Source: Edolisoma coerulescens (lineage: Eukaryota > Chordata > Aves > Passeriformes > Campephagidae). Taken from it: a DNA stretch of 64,000 nt. The notes beneath the pieces are model-generated. The model had not been told where the DNA came from and made no database searches. It was given only the letters and a program-made list of their open reading frames with translations. Shown piece by piece: positions 41,295 to 53,900 of this stretch; position 1 is the first letter of the stretch; each line of letters begins with the position of its first letter. The DNA lies in assembly GCA_013397115.1 (NCBI GenBank), contig VWZW01004023.1, positions 248,001 through 312,000 on the forward strand. Direction: 5' to 3'. A program made the translations under genes and the position numbers.

Positions 41295-44200
41295 ATTTCA
41301 CATGCGACAATCTGCTTCTAGTGCAGCAGTGATAGCACACAAGTACAGGGATGTCGACAAAAAAATTCAAATCTTCAACTTGTAGGACAACTAATTTCTA
41401 GGTAGGAACTTGCCTGAGGCACGAGGCTATGCACAAAAGTGGGACAATCCTCAGCATGAGGTAATTCCCTAAAATCATGGAATATAATGACGGAGGGTTT
41501 GGTCTCATCACTCACTTCATTGCCTGGTTTCCCTTCTTTTCCCAAGCACTGATTAGTCCAAGTGTGCCTGTGGCCTGTAATAAAACTGTAAAACTGGACG
41601 TAGCACTGCTCCCGTAGGCTCCATATTGCAGCTGCTTTTTTCTGCGATTTAGAGGCACATGGACATTTAATTGTCACATGTCTTTGGCAATGTCCCAACA
41701 GATGCTCATCCATTTGGAAATACCTGTCTTGTTAAGTTTTGAAATTTGTCGGTGTGCATTACTGTACATGGGGGAATCTTGTACGCAGGGATATCGAATA
41801 CATTGAGATGCCTGAAAATACTCTTTGGTCTATTATTCTGATTTAATTCCACTCATTCAAAATCCTCCTTGCTCTGACAAACACATAGGCTGTATTCAGT
41901 CAGGAAGTGGCAATGACAGGGAGCACAGGCAGGCCGTAGGATGGCAAATTATCAGCACAGGGAATTAGCAGGAGAAAGTAATGAAGATTAGAGAAAACGT
42001 TTTATGCATTAGGCAACTGGGAATGATAAACAAAGTTCCTTTATCAAACTCTTTAAGCCTGAGATCTTAAGAGGAGGAGCCCTATATTGTAACCCCAGGT
42101 AGCTGAACAGAAGCAAGCAAGCCCTCTCATCAGCCTCAGAGCACAGCAGCTGATCCCTGTGATATTTTGCATTGGCATTACTGCAGCTGGAGGAAGATGC
42201 CTTATGAAAGGAGTTGAGACTGGAGCTCTGGCTGTGTGGTACTGTGGCTTCCCATCTCTACCAGCACAAACCAGGTAAGAATACAGTCAAAGCCTGGGTG
42301 TTTTAAATGCAGCACGTGGGCATTCTTGTTGAGCCAAATTTCTTTGTGTCTGAAGTAGCAGATCTGTCCTGATAAAGTCCAGTAACGGGAGCATTGACTG
42401 CAGAAATCTGTTCTCAGTACAGCTGGCTTCACATAAACCCAGTATGTGACAGGCAAAAGCGTGAGAGGACAAAGACAAGGACAAAATGTAATTCTGAGAG
42501 GAAAGCTAGTGGAAGTTACTAAAAAAGGGTTAGTGGAATTTGTTCTCCTGTTCATAGCTTCTGCAAATCCCACATTAAAAACATTCGTCAATTTTTAGAT
42601 TTTACTGAAGTAGAGAGAAATGTTGAGACTGAAATTCTGAAAGCTTGGAAAAATATGATGATTTTGAGTCTTGTGAAAGGGAAATTCACCTCACCTTCAG
42701 CTGCCAGTCACTGAGTTCTTGGATTACATGGGGCACTCTACATCTGCATCCCAGATGATGCGATGTGTCAGATGATGGACCTGCCTCCATGTGAACTCAG
42801 AGAGATGTCCATCATCTTGTCCCTCTCAGCTCAGGAGGTGTCCTGTAAAATGTTTTTACTCATCTTGAAAAAAACACACACACTTTCACTTAAATACTAC
42901 ACTTAATAACAGGTAACCCAGTAATAGCCTGGCTATTTTTCACAACCACCAGAATCCAACCACAAAAAGCAAAGAAATCCGAACACTAAGGACAGAATTG
43001 GACTCCTCAAGGCTCGTGTGCTACATGGCGTTACACACAGGCTCTGGTGTACAGCAGTAGCTCATTACTTTTTATTTAAAACATCTGAACTTCAGGCTAT
43101 TTTAGAAAGAGTTGGCAGCTTTTTCACTTTCCAGTGCAGGCTCTGGAGTACGTTTTTCTCAAGTCAGCAAGGTGATTTTTTTTGATTTTTCCAAAAGTGA
43201 TAGCAATTCATTATGAACCACTCTCTGTTTCAACACTGTAGATCCTCTAGTGGAAGGCCCCAGAAATAGGCCGGGGGCACTTCAAGGGTCTTTGATAGTT
43301 TATGACACCTTCTAAGACATGACAGCTGCCTCTCACATCACTGTACTTGAGCCAGGTATGCCCTGTCAGAAGGGATGAATGCCTTCAGGGAAGTTTTACA
43401 GGAGAGGCCGTTGTGTAAAAGACATTGGCATGATAAAAAGCACCGCTCCACTTTCACAGGATCTGTTTCTCATCAGTCTTTTCCCTTATCTGGCTCCAAG
43501 TCCAGCCTGTTGCTAAACAAAGGTTGGTTTGCCCTGGTCATTCTCTGGAGCTGGACAGCACCCTCTGTCTGTTGAAGGTCAGAGGTTTCCCCACCACTCA
43601 CACAAACCTCTCCTCCTCCTCTTCGGTTGGGGGATGCAAACCTGGCCTCAGCAAAGCACCCTTGCAAATGGCCAATTGTTTGAGCCATTAACCAGTAACA
43701 TTTCAGTCTCTCACAGGGTTTTCTGTGGATCTCCTCACTTAGACTGATCTGATGCTCAGCTCATTGTGGAAGACCTGTCTAAACAAGGGGCCACAAAACA
43801 GGACTTTAATAGTTTATACAAAGCATTAATCTATCTTATCAGGCATCAGGACAAGGAAGACTTGTGTATATTCAATTGCTGGTTAATGTAACACTATTTA
43901 TGCTTAATGGTACCTTTCTTGCTTTAAAAACCAGGTAGACTCACTTGGGAAAAGGAATCAAGTATATCTTTTATGTTGCCATCCTAAACTTCATTAATGA
44001 AACAACTGCCAGAAGAGAGATTGGAAGGTCTGAAGTTTGAAGAAAACACTACTTTCCGCTACTATTAAGAAAGCAAAAGACTTTGAAGTATTCAACCACA
44101 ACTGAACTCAGCAATCACTTGAATAGAAAGCAAAAGAATAAAGAAAAAAGGAATTCGTTTGGGTTTTATGCTGTATTTGCTTCAGTTTATAAAGTCAGAC

Positions 44201-45611
44201 TTTAGAGGGGAATATTTCTACAAAATGGAGCCTGAAGAAACAAGGTTATTAGAAGGAGCTTTCAGAAAAAAAGAGCTTTGAGCAAAAATATTTAAAAACT
44301 AGAAGAGGCCTTCAAATGCCACTTTCAGAGGCTGAGTTGCTGGCAACTAATGACAGGAGAGGGAAGGCAGTGGAGAATACAATGTTTTGCACAGAAAGGG
44401 CACAGTGAAAATGAAGACGAATTCAGAGAATCAGCACATAGTGACAGATGTAACAAGAAAGATATAATACAAATGGTTTATGTGAAATAGTACAAAGAAA
44501 AAGTGACAGATGCAAAAAACCCATACAACTTTACTGTTGCAATCAGCCTGAACTGCATGCTTAAGAAAAGAGACAACAATGAAAAATACACTTCCACCTT
44601 TTATCCCAAAAGCTGTACCTTCCCTAAGCCTAACCAGCAAAGAAAATAAGGTCAGACCATTATCTAATGGAATTCCAGGTCAGGTGGCAGACTTGCATGA
44701 AGACTAGATTCCAGCTTAGAACGTGTTCCTTAGAGGTCAGGCTAGTTCCCTGCTCTCTCAAGGATAATCACTAACAAAGGATTTTGCAGGGCAATGTTGT
44801 CCTCTGAATAACACAACCCTTAGAAATAAACCTTAAGGAAGTTAAAAAAGCATCATGCAAAAGCAGCAAGGATAGAACACAGTTCAAAACACTAATTGCT
44901 CTCTAAGACATGAGAAAGAAAAAGAGTGGCTTGACAGCTGCTACAGAAGAAAAGCTACAGGGTGAATCTTACCTGGGGAGAAGAATCAATAAATGTGCAG
45001 TCCTATGCTTTCATTAAGGTCCTTCTTGCTATTCCTAGAAAAGCACCGATTTACTGAAAACAAACACCTAGTGGCAGAAGAGACTGGCAGAGACTCCTTG
45101 CCTCACAGTTGTCCCTACATGGGACACAGGTGAAGGAGAGAAAAGAGGATATATATTAAATGCTCCACACTGTTGGATTCTAATACTGACAGCAGAGCAA
45201 CCCCAAGCTGCCTAGACATCACAGCACCCAAACACAACTTTAAAAGCTTCATTTCCTTCATCTTCTCTCTACTTCCTCTGTTTTAACACTGCTCATCAAT
45301 GTTTCATGGGAGGAAAACATAAGGGCTGAAAAGGGTACACCAGAGTTACCAAATAATATCAAGATAACAAGCTCAAATTATGGCAATAGAAAGAAAGAAG
45401 TGTGAAAAGGGACCAACCGGAACAACAAAGAGCTCTTCAGTGATCTCAAAAGAAAAAAGCACGGAAGTAATGGAAATGAGGACAGATTGTTCAGTAATTA
45501 TTAGGTAGCAGTAACAAGAAAACACAGAACCAAGGGACAAAAACAAAATCAGCAGTAGTTGACAGGAGTAAGAGGAGACTGCACTGCAAGTGCACCAACA
45601 TTAAAACAAAA
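41295..45611. other. intergenic, no gene seen
   Basis: Frames of 112 codons (41375-41713, minus) and 129 codons (42202-42591, minus) have no recognisable domains. From about 43.8 kb the plus strand becomes purine-rich up to the duplication. Confidence 0.65.
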
Positions 45612-47410
45612 AAAAAAACCCTGAACAATGGAAGCGTTAGTCATGCAAGATGGAAGAAAACAACTGACAGCTGATGACACTGGTAATGAACTGTTCAGTA
45701 TCTGTTTCCATTTCAGTATTCCCTAGTGATGGCACCTACAAGTAACTGTTTTCACATCACTGACAAAGAAAGATCTCCGCCTAGTAAAAGAGAAGAATGA
45801 GCTAGAACCTAAGTTTCCTGAAACTGATGTTCACAGGCTCTCTGGACCCCAAAGACTTATACTCTAAATATTAAAAACTGGTATGTTAACCTTATACTAA
45901 TATTAAAGTTATTAAAATTATATATAAATTTATATAAATAAAATTATTTTAAAAGTAGCTTCAGAAGCAACAGTAGTTGATATGACAACTGGCAAGCTGA
46001 AATGTCTATTTTTAAACAAAACAACAAGGAAGAAGAGAAGCAGCAAGAACTTCTTGACTAGTGTCATAACCCTTAATTTTCAATCCTAAAAAATCTTGGA
46101 AAAAGTACTCAAGCTATATTAATTTATGCTTTCCACAGCAACTGACATAAGTATTGCCAAGTACAAGTCATGTTAAAACGTTCTGACAGTATAATGAAAA
46201 AGCAGTAAATCAAGTGTCTTTATCTTGATGTGTGACTGTCACCGGACATCCTTATAAGCAAAACACAGCTCAGATTAAACAATTACTTTATGAATGCAGA
46301 GCTACGCAGAGGTACTGGAAAGTAGAAAAAAAAAATAAAGTCACAGTCTACAGTCAAAGGGGAAAGCTGTAAGGATGTTCTGCAGAAGTAAGTCCTAGGA
46401 TAAGTTCCCTCAATATTCTAACCACCTGGGTTATGGAAACAATAGACAATATGGAGTTTGAGTGTCTCAAAGATCTACCAGAGGACAATATGCAAACTTA
46501 AAAAATTACCTTGATGAATTAAAAGTTATCTGAAAAACATAATTTAATACTGATAAGTAAAAGAATAATTCAAAACTCAAGTCTGAATCCATCACTGTAG
46601 CAAACGTCATCTCAGATTTTTGAGACCTTGAATGCTGTAACATAGCAAAGGGCTATGAAGTATTCCACAGTTTAATTGCTTCACACTTTATATTACTTAT
46701 GTAACTTCCCCCCTCTCCAGCACGATAGGGTTAAAACCACTGTAGAGTGTGTTGGATTAAAAAAAAAAAAAGAAAAAAATCCTCTTCTCTCCCCAGAAAG
46801 GATTTTTTACTTGCTTCACATCTATGAATCTTCTCCATGTTTTATTCAACTCTTCAGTTCAGAAATTTGGAAGTCTTTAACAATTTAGAAAGAAAAAACA
46901 CTGCCATCTCCTGGAGCAGGTGAAGCTGGCAGTTCTCTGAATACCTGCATTCTGCTCTCCTTCTTGCATTGTTTTCTATGCACTGAGAAGTAACTTCAGT
47001 AACTCCAGATCTTATATTTAAGAATAAAAGCAAAAGTCTACAGTAGCCTATCATCCGCAAGATAAATCTTGGTGGCTGAAGTTCAGTAGCAACATAAAAT
47101 CAGGTCTACTCATCCACCTCACCAAATTCTACAAGCTCGAAAAACTTCATCAGCCCTCCTCCACTTGCACAAATCCTGAACTGAAATCTCTGTAAAAGTA
47201 GCAGTGTGGACAAAACCCAACGATGACAGCTTATTTTCATTAAGAGCACAGCACAGCTGTGCAGAGTTGTAGTTTACTCTTGGCCTACAGTTTCAAATCT
47301 TTCTGCCATCATCTTGCTTTTCCTTTTGAAGGTCCCTAATCCAATCACCTGTTTTCATACAACAGCTTTCAAAAACCAGCTTTTGACAATGTACCACATG
47401 GTTTATTAGT
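45612..47410. repeat. 1.8 kb direct tandem duplication, copy 1
   Basis: Matches 47422-49219 base for base except for a few differences: G/T at 46180 versus 47990, A/T at 47357 versus 49166, C/A near the start (45621 versus 47431) and one A fewer in the second copy's run near 46771. The offset is 1810, becoming 1809 after the A-run. A poly-A tract opens the copy. No recognised gene lies inside; the minus strand has only short open frames. Confidence 0.97.
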
Positions 47411-47421
47411 NTAAAAAAAAA

Positions 47422-49219
47422 AAAAAAACCATGAACAATGGAAGCGTTAGTCATGCAAGATGGAAGAAAACAACTGACAGCTGATGACACTGGTAATGAA
47501 CTGTTCAGTATCTGTTTCCATTTCAGTATTCCCTAGTGATGGCACCTACAAGTAACTGTTTTCACATCACTGACAAAGAAAGATCTCCGCCTAGTAAAAG
47601 AGAAGAATGAGCTAGAACCTAAGTTTCCTGAAACTGATGTTCACAGGCTCTCTGGACCCCAAAGACTTATACTCTAAATATTAAAAACTGGTATGTTAAC
47701 CTTATACTAATATTAAAGTTATTAAAATTATATATAAATTTATATAAATAAAATTATTTTAAAAGTAGCTTCAGAAGCAACAGTAGTTGATATGACAACT
47801 GGCAAGCTGAAATGTCTATTTTTAAACAAAACAACAAGGAAGAAGAGAAGCAGCAAGAACTTCTTGACTAGTGTCATAACCCTTAATTTTCAATCCTAAA
47901 AAATCTTGGAAAAAGTACTCAAGCTATATTAATTTATGCTTTCCACAGCAACTGACATAAGTATTGCCAAGTACAAGTCATGTTAAAACTTTCTGACAGT
48001 ATAATGAAAAAGCAGTAAATCAAGTGTCTTTATCTTGATGTGTGACTGTCACCGGACATCCTTATAAGCAAAACACAGCTCAGATTAAACAATTACTTTA
48101 TGAATGCAGAGCTACGCAGAGGTACTGGAAAGTAGAAAAAAAAAATAAAGTCACAGTCTACAGTCAAAGGGGAAAGCTGTAAGGATGTTCTGCAGAAGTA
48201 AGTCCTAGGATAAGTTCCCTCAATATTCTAACCACCTGGGTTATGGAAACAATAGACAATATGGAGTTTGAGTGTCTCAAAGATCTACCAGAGGACAATA
48301 TGCAAACTTAAAAAATTACCTTGATGAATTAAAAGTTATCTGAAAAACATAATTTAATACTGATAAGTAAAAGAATAATTCAAAACTCAAGTCTGAATCC
48401 ATCACTGTAGCAAACGTCATCTCAGATTTTTGAGACCTTGAATGCTGTAACATAGCAAAGGGCTATGAAGTATTCCACAGTTTAATTGCTTCACACTTTA
48501 TATTACTTATGTAACTTCCCCCCTCTCCAGCACGATAGGGTTAAAACCACTGTAGAGTGTGTTGGATTAAAAAAAAAAAAGAAAAAAATCCTCTTCTCTC
48601 CCCAGAAAGGATTTTTTACTTGCTTCACATCTATGAATCTTCTCCATGTTTTATTCAACTCTTCAGTTCAGAAATTTGGAAGTCTTTAACAATTTAGAAA
48701 GAAAAAACACTGCCATCTCCTGGAGCAGGTGAAGCTGGCAGTTCTCTGAATACCTGCATTCTGCTCTCCTTCTTGCATTGTTTTCTATGCACTGAGAAGT
48801 AACTTCAGTAACTCCAGATCTTATATTTAAGAATAAAAGCAAAAGTCTACAGTAGCCTATCATCCGCAAGATAAATCTTGGTGGCTGAAGTTCAGTAGCA
48901 ACATAAAATCAGGTCTACTCATCCACCTCACCAAATTCTACAAGCTCGAAAAACTTCATCAGCCCTCCTCCACTTGCACAAATCCTGAACTGAAATCTCT
49001 GTAAAAGTAGCAGTGTGGACAAAACCCAACGATGACAGCTTATTTTCATTAAGAGCACAGCACAGCTGTGCAGAGTTGTAGTTTACTCTTGGCCTACAGT
49101 TTCAAATCTTTCTGCCATCATCTTGCTTTTCCTTTTGAAGGTCCCTAATCCAATCACCTGTTTTCTTACAACAGCTTTCAAAAACCAGCTTTTGACAATG
49201 TACCACATGGTTTATTAGT
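47422..49219. repeat. 1.8 kb direct tandem duplication, copy 2
   Basis: Second copy of the 45612-47410 unit. It is separated from it by one ambiguous base (N at 47411) and a poly-A run. Sequence 3' of this copy (TATAACCTAGTTAAAAAAAC) is the probable authentic continuation that copy 1 lacks. The near identity favours an assembly duplication or a very recent event. Confidence 0.97.
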
Positions 49220-50885
49220 ATAACCTAGTTAAAAAAACACCTCTGCTGTACACTGAACTACTTGTAACAGTCCATAGGAAGGTACACTGTATCTACAAAA
49301 TCTGTACCTATAAAATTACTCAGGTAACTACTCTATCCCCCACCATCTATTAGTTACAGCAGTATCTCCAGTACCTTATCTGAAGTGCTTTACAATAAGG
49401 GAAATAGCCCATTATCAGTAACTTGGGACACACCTAGTAATAACAATTCTTACTGCAAGTAGCCTGCAAGCAGTCTTATATAAAGGCTCTTCCGTGACTC
49501 CAGTTGCACCGTCTGCTCTGGTGCTCAGTTCCAGGGCTAATTGGAAGCTACCTTAGGGATCCTGTGCTAACGTCATTTCCGTCAATTGCCACCAAGCCAG
49601 AGGATGTAGCTCAGTTATGTTTTTTTTTTTTTTTAACTGGATTATATCTAAACTAGGACATAACATAGCTGCAAATGTCTTAAAATTAATTTTCTAATAC
49701 TGACTACATAGAAGACATTTACACCTTTTCCTACTAATACACGTTGGGAGTTTGAAGTCTTTTTGAATGCTATAGCTGTTAAATCACTCCTCTGAAAAAC
49801 AGCACAACTACCAAACCAAAACATTCAGAGAAGCATGAGGACATCACAAGGGCTGAATCAGGATGAAAGCAAACTGGCAGGATATTAGCATCTGCAGGAT
49901 GTTCCAGCCAGCAGTTAAGCTTAGAGATACAGGCAAATTTTTAGACACCACCACTTGGATACTACAGCTAAATTTTAGAGTATACTTCACAAGTGCTGTT
50001 ATTTCCTCCTGGTCATGTGAACAGTACACGTAATTTATGACGCCTAATGATCGCTCTTATCTGAGAATTTCAGTTAATGTCATGCTTTTGCCTTCTACTG
50101 TTGAGGTATTTTGCTTAGCCTCCTGAGTCGTCTTAAGGGGTTTACCTGGTCAGGAGCAACTGACCCACGAGCTTAAGTTTCACCACATTATTTTAAAAGT
50201 ACTCTTGAAAGAAGACAGAAAGTGTTTTTCTTTTAACTTTTAGTTTAATTCTACAGTATTTGTCTTCCTTCTATTCTGCAATTACAGTTGAGGTTCACAG
50301 GAAAAGGTTCAGAGGTTCTCAGCTACCAATATCTAAAAGTGGAGTTTTAGCATATTCAAGTAAAAATTCTGGAATTTTCTTGCCATTATACCTCAGGTTC
50401 ACTTTGCACAGCACAAGTTCTGACGTGATGGATCTTTACAGAAGAGTGATTTAGGCACCTTAATAAAAAAATTCCTTAAAAATATAGTATCTTCAACATT
50501 CAGTTTATTTTCTAAAATAAAAACCCCATGCATAATTCTAATATACAGCATTTGATTCTTACCAAAGACATGTTTACAAATATTTTTTTCCTTTTAATAA
50601 AGATCTCTATCTACAGTCCAAATCCTGAATGCCAATCTGCCCCACTGTTTTTCAGGCAAACAGACTCCACAGAAGAAAATGTAGATCCATATTTTTTCAG
50701 GTACTGGAAAACAAGTGTATTGCAGACCTAAATAATGATCTCTTCAGGCACTTGCCATTTGGCTAACCCAAGTTTAAGAGTTTCATTATTTACAAAAAGC
50801 AACAAAATTCCAGTCTCTATAGATTTCTTAGCTGATTTCCACATGAAAAAAAGTGCAAATCCAGACATTTACGTCAGCCATCTTG
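49220..50885 (-). other. RPAP3 3' UTR and downstream flank
   Basis: Sequence between the RPAP3 stop and the 1.8 kb duplication. It holds the probable 3' UTR, a T run at 49620-49634 and no recognisable coding exon. Open frames here are short and unlike any protein I know. Confidence 0.5.
50504..50509 (-). promoter_or_regulatory. candidate RPAP3 polyadenylation signal
   Basis: The plus strand reads TTTATT, so the minus strand has AATAAA, about 380 bases past the RPAP3 stop. It is the first canonical hexamer I noticed downstream of the stop. Another AATAAA lies at 49211-49216, at the edge of the duplicated unit, so a longer 3' UTR of about 1.7 kb is also possible. No downstream GU-rich element was verified. 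Confidence 0.4.
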
Positions 50886-50977
50886 CTAAGAGAAAATGCC
50901 GTATTTCTTCTTCAATTCTTCAACAGAAGCATCTTTTAATCCCACGTGGTTCACATGATTGAATAATACCTGTGTAA
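50886..50977 (-). CDS. RPAP3: RPAP3 terminal coding exon
   Basis: A 92-base final coding segment ending in TAG at 50886-50888. The acceptor at TTTCTGTTTCAG (exon base 50977) is chosen because it completes the Ile codon and gives ITQVLFNH, aligning with human IARALFNH. A second AG eight bases further in would break the frame. The tail VGLKDASVEELKKKYG is conserved. The last residues, IFS, differ from the human GG ending. Confidence 0.94.
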
Positions 50978-53900
50978 CTGAAACAGAAAATCCCAACATG
51001 AACTGTTATTTTTGTGATTCACTCTCTTAAGGTAAATTAGTCCAATTCTTTCCTTGGTGAGAGTAAGGGATGTATGGATTATATAGCTGAAATTCGAACA
51101 CATTTTTAGAACTACTGGGAGGATGAACAAAAGTAGCAAAGCAAAACTCTCACTTTGTTTCAATGCCCAGGAGCTGCCTAACAACACTTCCTTAAACAAG
51201 TGTATAACCCAGGCCACAGACAGCTTTTAGTTTGTTTACTATCTTGACACTATGCCACTACATGCAGAAGACAAAAGCTGATGGCAGATAAAGCTTCCAT
51301 CAGGTAAAGGCGTGAATGCCACTTGTAAGAGGCACTGCACTTCAGTAAGTCATTTTCTTTTAAGGAGATTCGCATTTCAAAAATTTTTAAGTATAATGGA
51401 TATTAGTGAAACTCAGCTGTAGACAGTAAATTTAAATTTACATGGTCCCAGAGAAATGTTTTGCTTGTGTCTCATTATTACATTAGTCTGTCTGCTGTGC
51501 TAAGTAAAGAAAAAGTTTGAGACAAAACCCACTTTTATAAACCATGAATTCAAGCCAATGTCAATGCAAACTGCAAACTAATATGAGTGATGCCGCCAGA
51601 ACAGAACAGACAACCAGGCTGAGTGCTTTAGAGATGTCTGCATTCTTTTGCCAACAGAAAAGTCAGGATTCGTCAAGAAATAGTTGTAAATTGTGGAAAC
51701 TGTATAATCCGGATACCTTGGATCTCAGATGTATGATTTCATACAACTTCATAAATTTTTAACATTACCAGCTACAAACTGACATGCTGGCAAAGCTTAT
51801 TTTATCAGAATAAAATGCAGTGGTAATTCTGATTAAAATAAGACAATTTAGCTGTAGTTTTCTAGTCTAAACAATAAATAAGGAATCAAAGGATTACGAA
51901 AAATTACATGACATTCATATTAACTTCTAAAACAATAAAATGCTAGACAACTAAAGTGATTATTACATGGAATAAACAAGAATAGCACTGAGTTTTACAT
52001 ATTTTTTGCTAGACTCTACAGTATCACAAAGTAAGTTTACAAAGACACTACCAAATTACTTACTTTTTTTTTCTGAATCTGACATAAACATTACTGCCAT
52101 ATCAAATCTTTTTAATTCAGAGAGCCTCTGGAGGATTTCAAAGATGAGCGATGGCTCCTCTTTCCTGAAGAAGATTATAACAAAATATAAAAATAACTAC
52201 TGTTGATTAGAAAGATTCAGTAGCTGCAAGCAATATTAAAGAATTCAGGAACAAGAAATTAAAGGACCAACAGAATTTCCTTCTCTTTCATATTCCTTGT
52301 CTTTCTTGTTCTTTTGTCCATTCACAAAGCAAAAAGTCAATACCCAGAAACCTTTATGTAGGTATTATTGCTCTACTGAGAAAGAGTGAAGAAATACAAA
52401 AACCTAGACCGATGCAAACTGACTGCTGGTCATGTACAGAATACCTACTACATGATTTAATGCTTACCCCTGGCCACTACATCACCATTTTTATATGTGT
52501 CAGGTAGTGTGAAAGGAAGCAGCACCTGTGGCCATAGGAAGCTCATCAAAAACCTGAGCCAATTACAGCTGCCTTAATTTTCATCCATACAGAAAATTCC
52601 TAGATTGTGTTCATTTTACATTTTTCTGGTCAACAGTAAACAGGCACTGCCTTTCTTACAAATACTAACCAATAATATTTTTCTTTCATAACTTCACATT
52701 TCTTTTGGAGGGAGACAGGACTTTTTACCTTACAGTAAACAATTTCAACTTCCTAGCCTTTTTATGCTGTATCACCAAATGCAGGACTGTATCTCTAAGA
52801 CAGCATTTTTCACCCATATGATGGATATTTTACTTTTTAAGGAAACCAATGGAAAGGCTAACATTGATTAATGCTTGCTCTTCTCCATAAAACAACACTG
52901 AAAAACATCGAGTGTGTGCTTCTCAGACAGTGTAATTCAGAAAAGCAGTACAATGTCTCTGACAAACAAAATGAACTTTAGGACTCAAATGGCAGCATGG
53001 ACAGAAATTTCAAAAATAATTTGCCAGGTCCTGTCTTATCAGAACCTCAGTCTCCAAAACACATTTGCCGCAGGCCACTGTAAAATGCTAGCAGATAACT
53101 AAGTCTGAATGCATCACAATAAGCATGGCATAAAACCAAAACTCTCCAAATTTCTCAGCTTTAGAAAGCTAAAATAGAGGACAATGTGCAATTTCATGCG
53201 TTCACAGAATATACACATAGTAATATGAACAAAAGTTATTTCATACAGTCTAATGCTAGTTTCTGATGCTCTTTAGCAGAGTACAGTTCAACAACACTCA
53301 GAAAAAGTATTTTTTCACTTCTTTTCTACCTGATTTTTCAAGATGAGTTTCACTTCTTAAGGAACTATTGAGTAATTCCAATGATTTCACTATGCTCATG
53401 TAATGTTGTGTGCTGAAAACAATTTTGTATGCCTGAGGTTGGGACTAGAGAGAACATTAGGAAAACCCCAAACACATAACAAAATACCAACCCCTCCCCC
53501 ACACCAAAAGAACCCCAGACATTTCAGAACAGCAATAAACAAGCAACGTAAAACAAAGGAAGACTTAAACTTACTCAATGTAGAAGTCATGTAAAATTTT
53601 CAGGATCTGGTTAAACAAATCTGGATCTAAGGATTTCTGAAACAGCTTTGCATAAAGCGAGGGCTCTATTTGCTGTGGAAAAATTAAAAAGGTTTTTTTT
53701 AGACAAAAAAATACAATTGAGTCATGAAAATTACATATGCATTTTTAGAATGTCATGGACAATACTGAAGTGCATGAAAGTAAAAAAACCAAATCACACT
53801 ATTTGACATTAAACAAAACAATTTTTGCTTGTTTGTTTGGGGCTTTTTGGTGATGGCAATTTCTAACTTCTCTTCAAAGAATTCTAAGTGATTTTTTTTT

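Noticed and set aside
41375..41713. 112-codon minus-strand frame as a gene
   Set aside because: No recognisable family, no splice or promoter context; such lengths arise by chance in this amount of sequence.
42202..42591. 129-codon minus-strand frame as a gene
   Set aside because: No recognisable domain and no supporting signals.
49479..49487. TATATAAAG as a TATA promoter on the plus strand
   Set aside because: Expected by chance in AT-rich DNA; no gene or CpG context follows.
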